The notes beneath the pieces were generated by a model. The model saw nothing but the letters and a program-made list of their open reading frames with translations. It ran no database searches and was not told the origin of the DNA. From Prostheceraeus crozeri (lineage: Eukaryota > Platyhelminthes > Polycladida > Euryleptidae), in the NCBI GenBank assembly GCA_907163375.1, contig CAJQUW010003382.1, forward strand, positions 52,483-116,482: a stretch of 64,000 nucleotides of DNA, written 5' to 3'. Each line of letters starts with the position of its first letter. Position 1 is the stretch's first letter. This document shows, in pieces, positions 45,514 to 54,591 of this stretch. Made by a program: the position numbers and the translations under genes.

Positions 45514-46101
45514 ATGGATTTCAGACTTCAATGTGATAAAGTTCTGACTGTATCAGGTCCATCTCATGCAGGTAAAACTGTTTTCACGCTGAATTTATTG
45601 GATAAAAGATGGGAGTTGTTTAAGGAACCTATCAATCGAGTGATTTGGTGTTATGGTATTTATCAACCGTCGCTGTTTCAGGAATTGCAAAGTCGCAACT
45701 TTATTCGACATGAAGGAATTATTCCAGTGGATAAACTTCAGTCTAATGATGTTGTTGTATTGGATGATTTATTAAAAGAAAGTAAGAATTCAAAAGATGT
45801 TACAGATATGTTCACTCGCGCAGCACACCATAAAAGGTGCTTTATCATCTATATCACACAAAATTTGTTTCCTGATGGAAAAGAAGCTCGTACACGAAAC
45901 CTGAATACACACTATTATGCTATTTTCAAGAATCCGCGAGATAAAAGTCAATTTGAAATTTTAGCGCGACAAGTTGCACCCAGAGGATCAAAAGCCTTAA
46001 TTGAAATTTTCAAGCAGCTACTGAAAAACCATACGGTTACTTATTCATTGACTTTACGCAAGAGTGTCCGGAAGAATTTAGATTTCGAAGTGATATTTTG
46101 A
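45514..46101 (+). CDS. ATP: Packaging ATPase (FtsK/HerA-A32 type)
   Basis: 195 residues from the ATG at 45514, chosen because the Walker A motif then lies at residues 15-22 (GPSHAGKT), as usual for the family. Walker B is VVVLDDLL, and a sensor-like IYITQNLF follows. The C-terminus is the usual short extension. In Polintons and adenovirus-like elements this enzyme is thought to drive genome packaging into capsids. It lies between two structural genes in the compact rightward cluster. Confidence 0.88.
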   Translation: MDFRLQCDKVLTVSGPSHAGKTVFTLNLLDKRWELFKEPINRVIWCYGIYQPSLFQELQSRNFIRHEGIIPVDKLQSNDVVVLDDLLKESKNSKDVTDMFTRAAHHKRCFIIYITQNLFPDGKEARTRNLNTHYYAIFKNPRDKSQFEILARQVAPRGSKALIEIFKQLLKNHTVTYSLTLRKSVRKNLDFEVIF

Positions 46102-46126
46102 AAACTCCCATGATTATCTACAAACT

Positions 46127-46819
46127 ATGAGTTCTTATTCTCGCATGATTGTTATTCCTCAGGATGAATATGTACAATTGACTGCCATGCAGCAAGTAAA
46201 GCAACCTCTTGCAAATCAAATGTATAGGAAAGAAATAGATTATCAGCAAAATGTTCACATCAAAGATCCACATCGTGCTGTATTATTACAATCGGAAACT
46301 GTTGAGCAATTGAAAAACTTGAAGAATAAGATGCGTGACTCTGTATCGACTGCTACACCTTTAGCATCTCGCGCACATGCCACATCTCTTTTCAACAGTA
46401 TTGAATCCCATCTCAATGTAAATGATAGAGGAGAAATCATTACAGATGAAAATAAAGTGATTGATGCTTCACGTTATGAAGACTTGATTCAGTATGCGAC
46501 ACGTAGAAAGCGCCGTCAGGGCTATGTTCCACCTGGTTGGTCATACTTTCTTAAACTATTGAAAAAGCATAATGTGCCAAAATTTTCTTTAAATAATGAG
46601 ACATTGAAAGAACTTGATTCAACAGTGGCTACTGCTCCAATGCTTCAGGCGATGAAAATGCCAACAAATTGGTTTAAGACGTCACCTGCTACATCCCCTC
46701 CCACACTCACTAAGCAAACAAGAGGAAGAACTCGACGTAGATCTACATCACCACTAAAACTAGTAAAAGGAAAACGTAAAACAGCTCCTCCTAGGAAATA
46801 CATGTTCTCAGACTATTAA
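46127..46819 (+). CDS. Conserved Polinton protein, unknown function
   Basis: 230 residues. The centre has SRYEDLIQYATRRKRRQ followed by PPGWSYFLKLLKKHNVPKF, a pattern I associate with a conserved gene of unknown function in many Polintons. The C-terminal 50 residues are basic and Ser/Thr/Pro-rich (TRGRTRRRSTSP, KLVKGKRKTAPPRK). It sits between the ATPase and the integrase and is separated from the next ATG by one base after its stop. Confidence 0.55.
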   Translation: MSSYSRMIVIPQDEYVQLTAMQQVKQPLANQMYRKEIDYQQNVHIKDPHRAVLLQSETVEQLKNLKNKMRDSVSTATPLASRAHATSLFNSIESHLNVNDRGEIITDENKVIDASRYEDLIQYATRRKRRQGYVPPGWSYFLKLLKKHNVPKFSLNNETLKELDSTVATAPMLQAMKMPTNWFKTSPATSPPTLTKQTRGRTRRRSTSPLKLVKGKRKTAPPRKYMFSDY

Positions 46820-46820
46820 T

Positions 46821-47036
46821 ATGAAGCAGATGTGTTGCTTGCCATGTAATGAGCCGCCAGAGGTGAATGTCGTTGTCACTTGCACTTGCTGCGCCAGCTC
46901 TCATAATGAAACCCCTAAGCAATGTGAACACGATCGCAAAACCGCTAAAGCTAAATGCTGCAGTTGTTGTAAATGTAGAAAGGTAAGAAAACAAAAAGAT
47001 GAGAAGGAGGAAAAAGAGTCAGTCGTCATCGACTGA
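46821..47036 (+). CDS. Small Cys-rich protein
   Basis: 71 residues with about 14 Cys, many in pairs (MCCLPC, CTCCAS, KCCSCCKC), and a charged tail (KQKDEKEEKE). It is hydrophilic with no membrane segment. Its 3' end overlaps the first 38 bases of the integrase frame. The function is unknown; it could bind metal. Chance openness is possible, but the Cys density and the tight spacing argue for a gene. Confidence 0.4.
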   Translation: MKQMCCLPCNEPPEVNVVVTCTCCASSHNETPKQCEHDRKTAKAKCCSCCKCRKVRKQKDEKEEKESVVID

Positions 47037-48087
47037 ACGTTTGAAGTCAATCTATTATGATGTAAAACATCCGGCAGGATTTGCATCTATCAAGAAATTA
47101 TCAAAAGCGAGTGGTCTTCCACAATCACAAGTGAAACGATGGTTAAAGGGTCAGGCTACCTATACACTCCACAAACAAGCGAAAAAGAAGTACCGCACCC
47201 GCCATTATATTGTTCATGACATCGATGAACAGTGGCAAGCAGATTTGTGTGATGTTGCCTCCATTTCAAAACATAACTCGGGCAATAATTTTATTTTAAC
47301 CGTCATTGATATTTTCTCGCGTTATGCGTGGGCTCAACCTTTAAAAACTAAAGAAGGGAAAGGAGTAGCAAAAGCATTCCAAACAATTTTTCGAGAAGGT
47401 CGCATTCCAAAAAGAATTCAGAGTGATCAAGGAAAAGAGTTTGAAAATCAGCATGTGACAAGATTATTTGAGAGGCATGACATTGAGTTGTTTAGTGTAA
47501 ACAGTGCTTATAAAGCTGCACTCGTTGAACGTTTTAATCGCACATTAAAAAATCGCTTGTGGCGACATTTTACCGCCAACTTGACACAAAATTGGACAAA
47601 GGTTCTACAAGATACACTCCATGCCTACAATCACTCTATCCATCGTTCTATTGGACTCAGACCAGTAGATGTAAATGCTGACAATGTAGATAAAGTGCGC
47701 GAATCATTCCAACGTAAACGCACTCATGTGAAAAGTGATGTGAAAATTGGTGATAAAGTTCGTATCTCAAAAGTGAAAAGTGTTTTTGCTAAAGGGTACC
47801 TCCCGAATTGGACAGAGGAGGTATTTACAGTATCAAGGATTAATCAAAAAGACTCTCCGACCACCTACAAGTTGAAAGATTACGATAATGAAGAAATTGA
47901 GGGTAGCTTTTACCGCGATGAGATTGAGGTAGTCACTGAAAGTGAAACATATTTGGTAGAGAAAATCATTCGATGTAAAAAACGGCAAGGTGAAGAATGG
48001 TGTCTTGTTAAATGGACTGGTTATCCTTCAAGTATGAACTCTTGGATGCGTCGTGCCGACAACTTTCATCTAAGTGATCGACAGTGA
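46999..48087 (+). CDS. INT: Polinton integrase (retroviral-type, chromodomain)
   Basis: 362 residues. After an N-terminal helix-turn-helix-like region (IKKLSKASGLPQSQVKRWLKG) comes the RNase H-fold core, with acidic residues D82 (QADLCD), D143 (IQSDQGKEF) and E177 (ALVERFNRTLK). An SH3-like segment (DVKIGDKVRISK) and a C-terminal chromodomain (YLVEKIIRCKKRQGEEW, VKWTGYPSSMNSW) follow. This integrase inserts the linear element into the host genome. The chromodomain probably guides it to marked chromatin. It is a Polinton hallmark. Confidence 0.93.
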   Translation: MRRRKKSQSSSTERLKSIYYDVKHPAGFASIKKLSKASGLPQSQVKRWLKGQATYTLHKQAKKKYRTRHYIVHDIDEQWQADLCDVASISKHNSGNNFILTVIDIFSRYAWAQPLKTKEGKGVAKAFQTIFREGRIPKRIQSDQGKEFENQHVTRLFERHDIELFSVNSAYKAALVERFNRTLKNRLWRHFTANLTQNWTKVLQDTLHAYNHSIHRSIGLRPVDVNADNVDKVRESFQRKRTHVKSDVKIGDKVRISKVKSVFAKGYLPNWTEEVFTVSRINQKDSPTTYKLKDYDNEEIEGSFYRDEIEVVTESETYLVEKIIRCKKRQGEEWCLVKWTGYPSSMNSWMRRADNFHLSDRQ

Positions 48088-48128
48088 TTCATGCAAAGTT
48101 GTAACTAACAATGTTTAGGGTTTGAGCT

Positions 48129-48584
48129 ATGAATCCAACTGTCTCATTTTATTCACGACCCTCCTATGTAAGTGGTGGAGGACAAATTTACATCGGCGCT
48201 CGCCGCCAACGTGGAGGTAGCATACTTGGTGCACTGAAATCTGTTGTAGCACCTCTCATATCCAATGTCGGTAGATCTTTAAAACGAAATGTTTTAAGTA
48301 ATGCCGTTGGCTTTGCTGGTGATGTTGCTAGTGATCTTTCCAGAGGTAGAAGTTTTAAGAGCAGTTTGTTGAATCGTGGGAAGGAACGCGGTTTAAAAAC
48401 ATTGAAGCAGACCATTGCTGGTGTTACTCAAGGAAAGAAATCACCTAAACGAATGAAAAAAGGAAGGAGGAAACATCGCGGAGCTGGTAAGGTGCGATCT
48501 TCAGTCAAAAGGCATTCACGCAAACGTCGCAGAGGCTCTAATCATTCATCAGGCGCTAAACGACGACGCTGCTATAACTTCTAA
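48129..48584 (+). CDS. Gly-rich basic structural protein (pVI-like)
   Basis: 151 residues. An N-terminal aromatic/Gly-rich stretch (SYVSGGGQIYIGARRQRGGS) leads to an amphipathic helix (ILGALKSVVAPLI). The long C-terminus is packed with Lys and Arg, including KKGRRKHRG and KRHSRKRRRG. The composition and position before the capsid gene match the minor virion proteins of Polintons. Compared with adenovirus pVI/pX, this is a resemblance in style rather than proven homology. Confidence 0.5.
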   Translation: MNPTVSFYSRPSYVSGGGQIYIGARRQRGGSILGALKSVVAPLISNVGRSLKRNVLSNAVGFAGDVASDLSRGRSFKSSLLNRGKERGLKTLKQTIAGVTQGKKSPKRMKKGRRKHRGAGKVRSSVKRHSRKRRRGSNHSSGAKRRRCYNF

Positions 48585-48586
48585 TC

Positions 48587-49864
48587 ATGGAGTGTAAAAC
48601 TTCCGGTTTTTGTTTGTTCGATCAACAAGCCATACAGACAGATATTCTTAGTTCAAGTATTGTAGATTATCATCCTCGAACAGCTGAGAATGCTGGCCCC
48701 ATTGAATTTGTTATTCCTGGTGGTAGTGATGACTACATAGATTTGAGTTATGCGATGCTTGATTTGAGGTTTAGAATTCAGCAAGCAGATGGAACTGCTA
48801 TTGACGATGCACGTAAAGTTGGACTGAACAATTTACCATTGACTACATTACTTCGCGATGTTTCTCTAACGATTGGAGAGCAGCAGGTGGAAGGTGGTCA
48901 AAGCGATTATCCCTATAAATCATATTTCAATCATGTATCACAGTTTCATCCAGCAGCACAAAAAAGTCATATGGAAGCCATGGGATGGTACAAAGATGAA
49001 GCAGGAAAATTTGATGTTGAAACAAACAGTGGCTTTGTAAAGCGATCTGCTATGATTAAAGATAGTAGAGTATGTCAGCTATATGGTCCGCTGAATTTAG
49101 ACTTCTTTAGACAGTCAAAGTTTTTACTCTGTAATACCAGCATGCGACTCAAGCTGACATTGAATAAGCCTGAATTTGCGCTGAATGCATTTGCTAAAGT
49201 TGACAATTTTAGAATTCATGTGGAAGATATTGCACTTTACATTCGTCGAGTAGTACCGAATCCAAGTGTCATTAGAGGACATGCTGAAGGTCTTAACCGC
49301 CAAAATGCCATTTACCCCGTTCAGCATACAAAGCTTCTCACCTTTACAATTCCGAAAGATCAAAAGAGTTTCATGAAAGATGGCCTCTTTCCATCGGAAG
49401 CACCGAAGCTCCTCATGGTGGCAATGGTTGAAAATGACGCATTTAATGGTAATATAAAGAAGAATCCTTTCAATTTTAAACACAATCAGTTAAGTGAAAT
49501 TGCTTTACGTGTAAATGGTGTGAGTCATCCTGGTCCACCCTACAAACCAGATTTTGCTGCGGATCAATTTATGCGCAGTTATGTTGATTTTATGGATGTC
49601 TTTGGCTTTTACAATACGCATGATACCAACGGACTGACTATGAAAGAGTTTAAGAGTGGATATACTATTTATGCATTTGATTTGACTGCTGACAGCGATA
49701 TTAGTGCACCCTATCGTCAAGCGAACGTGCCTCATAATATTCGTTTGGATTTGACGTTCAAAAGAACACTACCTGAGACGATCAATGTATTAATTTATGC
49801 AGTCTTCGATTCAAATATTGAAATTACAAAGTATCGTGACGTGATTCTTCAGTATAATCGTTAA
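48587..49864 (+). CDS. Probable major capsid protein (PY-type, double jelly roll)
   Basis: 425 residues. Strand-rich sequence with DYIDLSYAMLDLRFRIQ near residue 50, NNLPLTTLLRDVSLTIG and YPYKSYFNHVSQFH. These belong to the F54H12.2-like family of Polinton genes, which I take to be the PY capsid protein. The second half again alternates strands (YTIYAFDLTADS, RLDLTFKRTLPETINVLIYAVF). It lies between the pVI-like gene and the protease gene, and its stop overlaps the next ATG by one base (TAATG). That this family forms the capsid is established by published structure predictions, not by me. Confidence 0.65.
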   Translation: MECKTSGFCLFDQQAIQTDILSSSIVDYHPRTAENAGPIEFVIPGGSDDYIDLSYAMLDLRFRIQQADGTAIDDARKVGLNNLPLTTLLRDVSLTIGEQQVEGGQSDYPYKSYFNHVSQFHPAAQKSHMEAMGWYKDEAGKFDVETNSGFVKRSAMIKDSRVCQLYGPLNLDFFRQSKFLLCNTSMRLKLTLNKPEFALNAFAKVDNFRIHVEDIALYIRRVVPNPSVIRGHAEGLNRQNAIYPVQHTKLLTFTIPKDQKSFMKDGLFPSEAPKLLMVAMVENDAFNGNIKKNPFNFKHNQLSEIALRVNGVSHPGPPYKPDFAADQFMRSYVDFMDVFGFYNTHDTNGLTMKEFKSGYTIYAFDLTADSDISAPYRQANVPHNIRLDLTFKRTLPETINVLIYAVFDSNIEITKYRDVILQYNR

Positions 49865-50325
49865 TGAGTTGGTTGACTGCTGACGATATTAAGACTAAAG
49901 TGCAGCGTAATGCAGACGAAGCGACGTTGAAAGCTTTCGATAATGTCTATTCACTCGATACCTTACCACCTGCAGTAAATCACTATCCCATCTTTATTGT
50001 GCTAAACACTCATTCTCAGAATTTAGGCGGTGAGCATTGGAAAGCGATCTTTATTGGAGAAGACCGACGTGGTGAACTATTTGACTCTCTTGCTCAACCT
50101 CCAAATATACCAACACAGCAGTGGTTGAGAAAACATACGCGTCAATATCAGCGAAATGAACGCATACTACAACATCCACTTTCATCAACGTGTGGTGCTT
50201 TTGTACTGTACTTCATCTTAAAACGTTTACATGTATCTCGATTTGCATCTATTATTCAAAACTTTTCATGTAATCCATCCTCTAATGAAAAAATGATTTG
50301 TAAGTTCTATCATGATTTGAAATAA
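49864..50325 (+). CDS. PRO: Adenain-like cysteine protease
   Basis: 153 residues. The catalytic triad reads H58 (GGEHWKAIF), D74 (ELFDSLA) and C110 (SSTCGAFVLYF), with Q103 placed for the oxyanion hole. This matches the adenovirus protease/Ulp1 fold. It would cleave virion precursor proteins, as in related viruses. The ATG overlaps the preceding stop by one base. It ends 26 bases from the convergent TBP-like gene. Confidence 0.9.
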   Translation: MSWLTADDIKTKVQRNADEATLKAFDNVYSLDTLPPAVNHYPIFIVLNTHSQNLGGEHWKAIFIGEDRRGELFDSLAQPPNIPTQQWLRKHTRQYQRNERILQHPLSSTCGAFVLYFILKRLHVSRFASIIQNFSCNPSSNEKMICKFYHDLK

Positions 50326-50351
50326 AAACATCATGTTGGAAAAATTGTTTT

Positions 50352-50897
50352 TTATTTTACAATCCGCTGGGTACGTACATACTCAATGAGATAGTCTAGG
50401 ATCACATTTGCTTGTACATGAGATTTTAGTCCAGTAATGATCACTTTACTATTATGAAAGATTGCCACATGTACAGGTAACCAACAACTAATGAGAGCTG
50501 CAGGAAAAAGTTCGGGTTCATAACACAAATTGTAACTGCTGGTACGAATCTTCAAAAATGATACACTTTCACTCAATTGAGTAGAGATCACCATATTGTC
50601 CACAGTCAGATTCGACATCACACACCTCTCCCTCTTCCATATCCGACGTAGTAGTCTTTGTAGCTCTAAGCGCATTGACTGCGCCGATGAATGAGAAAGG
50701 GCGCCGAGAATCTGTACAGTTCCATTTGGGAAGAGTTGAAGATTCCGTGAATTGTTCATCTTCACCACTAACATTTGAGGTCGGCCCGGGTAATACTTGC
50801 TGTTTGGAAGCTGTTGGTGTAATGTTGTGAAATCGATTTTGGTGTAGAGTCTGAAGCGACGGAGAATGTTGACGATGGTGTAGCGATGGCGCTTCAT
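50352..50897 (-). CDS. TATA-binding-protein homologue
   Basis: 181 residues from an ATG at 50897, chosen because the TBP fold begins right after it. Two repeats are visible. In repeat 1, TIVNILRRF…KIDFTTLHQQLPNSKYYPGRP and LQLFPNGTVQILGALSHSSAQS follow the TBP order 'NIV…LDLKTIA…YNPKRF…F-SGK-V-TGAKS--QS'. In repeat 2, VDNMVIS, then SYNLCYEPELFPAALI and VAIFHNSKVIITGLKS correspond to the TBP 'NMVGS…SYEPELFPGLI…IF-SGKVVLTGAK'. Three of the four DNA-kinking Phe positions are retained. It would bind TATA-like promoters, and this element has several. The family link is strong by pattern; whether it acts on host or element promoters is unknown. Confidence 0.85.
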   Translation of the reverse strand: MKRHRYTIVNILRRFRLYTKIDFTTLHQQLPNSKYYPGRPQMLVVKMNNSRNLQLFPNGTVQILGALSHSSAQSMRLELQRLLRRIWKRERCVMSNLTVDNMVISTQLSESVSFLKIRTSSYNLCYEPELFPAALISCWLPVHVAIFHNSKVIITGLKSHVQANVILDYLIEYVRTQRIVK

Positions 50898-51219
50898 GAT
50901 GAAAGAATGAGTAAATTGAGCGATGCACCTTCCTTTTATACTTCTCCCAACCACCTTGATGAAATGTGAAGTTAGTATGAAGTTGGGAATGATAGAGTTG
51001 AATTCGCCGATTGTTGACGCGAAGCCAGATGCGATTTCCAATACGTGAATGTCTTTTCATATAGAAGTATTTCAAGTCCTTCATGATTTGATGTAGAGAT
51101 TGAAAATGACGATAAGATAAAACAAATTCTCTTCTCACATTTCCAGTTGAATCTTTGAAATAGACGTTTCGATCATGATCCGTTTCAATACGTTGTAGGG
51201 AATCTAATTTCCAACTCAT
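50569..51219 (-). CDS. PC4-like small DNA-binding protein 2
   Basis: The first ~107 residues (51219 to about 50898) are a close relative of the neighbouring 51242-51610 gene: RNVYFKDSTGNVRREFVLSYRHF then IWLRVNNRRIQLYHSQ and GGWEKYKRKVHRSI. The rest of the frame runs over the TBP-like gene in another phase and is probably not a conserved part. The pattern of strand, 'R-x-F-x-L-x-x-x-x-F' and helix resembles the PC4/p15 transcription coactivator family, weakly. It stands 22 bases from its paralogue on the same strand. Confidence 0.45.
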   Translation of the reverse strand: MSWKLDSLQRIETDHDRNVYFKDSTGNVRREFVLSYRHFQSLHQIMKDLKYFYMKRHSRIGNRIWLRVNNRRIQLYHSQLHTNFTFHQGGWEKYKRKVHRSIYSFFHHEAPSLHHRQHSPSLQTLHQNRFHNITPTASKQQVLPGPTSNVSGEDEQFTESSTLPKWNCTDSRRPFSFIGAVNALRATKTTTSDMEEGEVCDVESDCGQYGDLYSIE

Positions 51220-51241
51220 GATGTGTGGTAGTCATGTCTGA

Positions 51242-51610
51242 TTAAGATTTGCATAGTAGGGCGATGAACTCACGACGAATAAATGTCATGATGGAGCGAT
51301 GTATGTATCTTCTATACTTCTCCCAATTGTATTTGCGAAATGAGAAACAGTTTGCGGAATGAGAATGGTAGATTTGAATTTCATTTCTGTAATGTCGAAG
51401 CCAAACTTGATCACCCAAGGAGATGAATCTTAATGTTTCAAAATATTCCAAATCCCTCATGATATCATTGAGGTTGACAAATTGTCGCCATGTTAATGTA
51501 ATTCCTCTTGATGTATGACCATGAGAATTTTTGAAATGTACGTTTCCATCACGATCAACTCTGATATATTGTAGAGAGTCCAAAATCCAAGTCTTCATGA
51601 TGTTATGCAA
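51242..51610 (-). CDS. PC4-like small DNA-binding protein 1
   Basis: 122 residues: VDRDGNVHFKNSHGHTSRGITLTWRQF (compare PC4's strand-rich N-half and the KGI-L---QW-L helix), then a second similar half (IWLRHYRNEIQIYHS, KYNWEKYRRYIHR). It is paralogous to the next gene. The start at 51610 is 23 bases from the plus-strand start at 51634, so the two are divergently transcribed with almost no spacer. The PC4 link is tentative; the paralogy is clear. Confidence 0.5.
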   Translation of the reverse strand: MHNIMKTWILDSLQYIRVDRDGNVHFKNSHGHTSRGITLTWRQFVNLNDIMRDLEYFETLRFISLGDQVWLRHYRNEIQIYHSHSANCFSFRKYNWEKYRRYIHRSIMTFIRREFIALLCKS

Positions 51611-51633
51611 AGTCGCAGATCAGCAATATAAAA

Positions 51634-53031
51634 ATGTCGTTTTATCATATTTTGCTTAGCAATGCGGCTACAAAGAGATTTGCTAGTAATCGAGCCGCAC
51701 TCTTTTCTACTCCCATTGATCATGTACAACAGCTAAATGGAAATTGGGAAGTGGGTGTCACTCAACTTGTTTATAGCAATTGTGTCTATACTTTTGATCA
51801 TGAGGTGATGACCATTAATATGAGACGTACAGCTGCTTATCAATGTGAAAAGGGGTGCCGAGTATACATTCCACAGTGGCCAAAGAAAGATCTCTTATCA
51901 TGTAAAAAGTTTATATATGATTTCTTGAATAAAGCGTGTAAACATATTGTCCAATTTACTCCGCACAATGATGATTATACCTATGTACATCATGTAGTTG
52001 AGAAAGATTGGATTGTTGGTTTAAGTCCAAGTTTAAGAAATGATTTAGGCTACCTCGCTAGCGCCTTAACAAGCTATGATAATTTTAACGTTAATTACCA
52101 CATAAGTGGTCATAAACAGTTAATATATCGAGAGGAAGCTTATTATGTAGATCTTATTCCAAGAAATGAGAAGACGTTGGTGAAGAAGATTGTGATTAAG
52201 CCAAGGAAGACAAACATGACTCCTGAAACATTATTGAAGAAATTTAATTATCTCCTTCGAGTTGATGGTAAACAAGTGGCAACATTGACTTATATTAAAT
52301 CATCTAATCATATTGCAATAAGCAAATTAAATGATGATGATCTAGTATTAGTTTGTTCAAAAGATTTTCATCAGTTCTTGCGACATCGTTCTGCAGCTGT
52401 TCATGGAAAATCTGATATGCAACATTTACCATGTGAAAGGTCAAATCAATTTGATACAGAATGGTCCGTATCTTTATACAGAAAGTGTGTAGAGTCTTTA
52501 GGAGGTATCTTACATAAAACAAGAGTGTTGATGCCTCGCATTATTACTTCGGTTAAATTGGTTGTAGATTATTTAAATGAAGTGATTAATGACCAACATA
52601 TTTCATTTTCTGAAAAAGAATGTACTTTGTCTCTCACTATAAGTGGAAAAGGTATTGAACTAATTATGGATAAAACTCTAATGGACATTTTGGGTTTTGA
52701 TCAAAATATCTTTAAAAGTGGTACTGTAACCAAAGCTAGCGCAGACATGTCACTATCGCGTCGTATTAACTATTTTCAGATATATTCCAATATTGGTGAA
52801 GATGTACGTGTGGGAGATGTTGAAGCTCCATTGCTAGCAATGATACCATACCAGCCAAAAAGCTGCAGTATTTTATCTGAGCATACTTTCAAGAAAGTGC
52901 ATTATACAAAGCTGAAATCAAACTACATCCCACAAATTGATATTGCCATTTATGACGATGCTGGTGCGTTGATTCCTTTTCATAAAGATGCTGTGACAAG
53001 TATCACACTCCATTTCCGAATGAAGAGTTAA
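51634..53031 (+). CDS. Conserved Polinton structural-type protein (family member 1)
   Basis: 465 residues. The N-terminal LNGNWEVGVTQLVYSNCVYTF and the C-terminal IPQIDIAIYDDAGALIPFHKDAVTSITLHFRMKS are the marks of a family common in Polintons, with a strand-rich C-terminal third. It is not an enzyme by motif. A virion surface or minor capsid role is plausible but unproven. A second, diverged member follows at 53041-54591. An ATATAAAA lies immediately before the ATG. Confidence 0.6.
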   Translation: MSFYHILLSNAATKRFASNRAALFSTPIDHVQQLNGNWEVGVTQLVYSNCVYTFDHEVMTINMRRTAAYQCEKGCRVYIPQWPKKDLLSCKKFIYDFLNKACKHIVQFTPHNDDYTYVHHVVEKDWIVGLSPSLRNDLGYLASALTSYDNFNVNYHISGHKQLIYREEAYYVDLIPRNEKTLVKKIVIKPRKTNMTPETLLKKFNYLLRVDGKQVATLTYIKSSNHIAISKLNDDDLVLVCSKDFHQFLRHRSAAVHGKSDMQHLPCERSNQFDTEWSVSLYRKCVESLGGILHKTRVLMPRIITSVKLVVDYLNEVINDQHISFSEKECTLSLTISGKGIELIMDKTLMDILGFDQNIFKSGTVTKASADMSLSRRINYFQIYSNIGEDVRVGDVEAPLLAMIPYQPKSCSILSEHTFKKVHYTKLKSNYIPQIDIAIYDDAGALIPFHKDAVTSITLHFRMKS

Positions 53032-53040
53032 TGCAAACGT

Positions 53041-54591
53041 ATGCTAATATATTTTTCCAATGTGAATAATATGGAAAGTGAAAATAAGGACTCGTTTCTA
53101 ATCTACTTGCCCAGTAATGCTTCTATGAATAAATTTCCCAAAAATAAACCATCAGACTATCGAGTAGAATTAAATCGGCCACTGCATTTAGAAGGTGAAT
53201 GGGAGGTTGGTGTTTCTAGTATTTGCTATGATAGCAATATTCAGAATGTGAATGATTTGGAAGAAATGATATTGACTCCTCGCACCCATGATGGAATAAC
53301 GATGAATAATGCATTTCAGTTCCCATACAATTTAACATCAGATGGAAAGTGGAACTATGAATGGATTCAGATAAAATCAGATTCTTATGAACCATTTGGG
53401 AATGAGAAAATTATTAAGGCATTCAACAGTGGTAATACTTCCATCATGAAGAATAAAAATCAGAAAGCTTATGAGTTTACTATCTATCATTGGAGTGGGA
53501 GACAGTTCCTCCGCTTTCATTCTTTTACTAAAGGTCTTACGCTGAGGTTGGATAATGAATTCTATCCACATCTTGGTTTTGGTCATGGACTCCATCTAAC
53601 ATCAATTGCTACTGCAAATGTTAAAAAAGTTTATTCAAATAGAATCAACAAATTTCATTATAGATTTAAAATATTTGATGAAGATGTTGTAGAATGCGAA
53701 GAACGCATCATTTTGAAAAAGCGTGGTGTTTAACCTTTATCACTTATTGAGTTAGTAAAACGATGGAATGAGACTGTGGGTAAGAAGTATGGAGAGAAAA
53801 TTATGGCGAACAAAAATAAGTTGGTTATTCAGAAATATAATGACAAACTTACAGTTTATTTCTCTCCAACCTTGCGTCATTTTGTAAGACATTATACACC
53901 TATTATTGGAAGCGGTGTGGTGTATGCTTCTCATAAATATCACACTAAAGCTGATTCAGTTAATGATGAATGGTGGGTGGACATCTATGGCGATCACATC
54001 AAGAAAATTTACCAGTCTTATGAAGAATCTAAAGTTGCTATCAATATAATGCCGCGTCTATATCATACAGTTGAAAGCTTCATTCATGTAGTAAATCCTT
54101 ATATACAACAGAAGTTGAAGCATGTGATGAAAAGTAAATATGATGTAAAGACACACCACATTTCGTTTTCAATTGAAAATCAACGCGTTGTTCTGAGACT
54201 GGGTGATGACATTCAATGTCAATTGAGTAAAAATTTGAAAAAACTCTTTGGTTTTACAATGCTACAAACAGTGTTTGCTGCTGCGCATACGATTGGTATA
54301 GAAACACCAATGACACTTGATAAACATGAACAGCACCTTTACATTCAAAGTGATTTGATTCTACCTATTTCTGTTGGTGAGAAAAAAGAATACATTTTAC
54401 GTGATTTCATTCATGATAAAGACGCTTCATATGGAATAGTCGAGAAGATGTTTGAATCTATTTTCTATCATCCCGTCGTCAAACAAACTATACCCTCTAT
54501 TGCTATCAAAATTACCAATGGTTTGCAAGAGTGCATCCATGTGAAAGATACTAAATCCCTCGTAACTTTAGTGTTTCGGAAAACAAAGTGA
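53041..54591 (+). CDS. Conserved Polinton structural-type protein (family member 2 region)
   Basis: This region encodes sequence related to the previous gene: HLEGEWEVGVSSICYDSNIQN near its start and IPSIAIKITNGLQ…LVTLVFRK at its end. It lies in tandem with member 1, so it is probably an old tandem duplication with strong divergence. Function unknown. I treat it as a single region without deciding how it is expressed. Confidence 0.5.
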
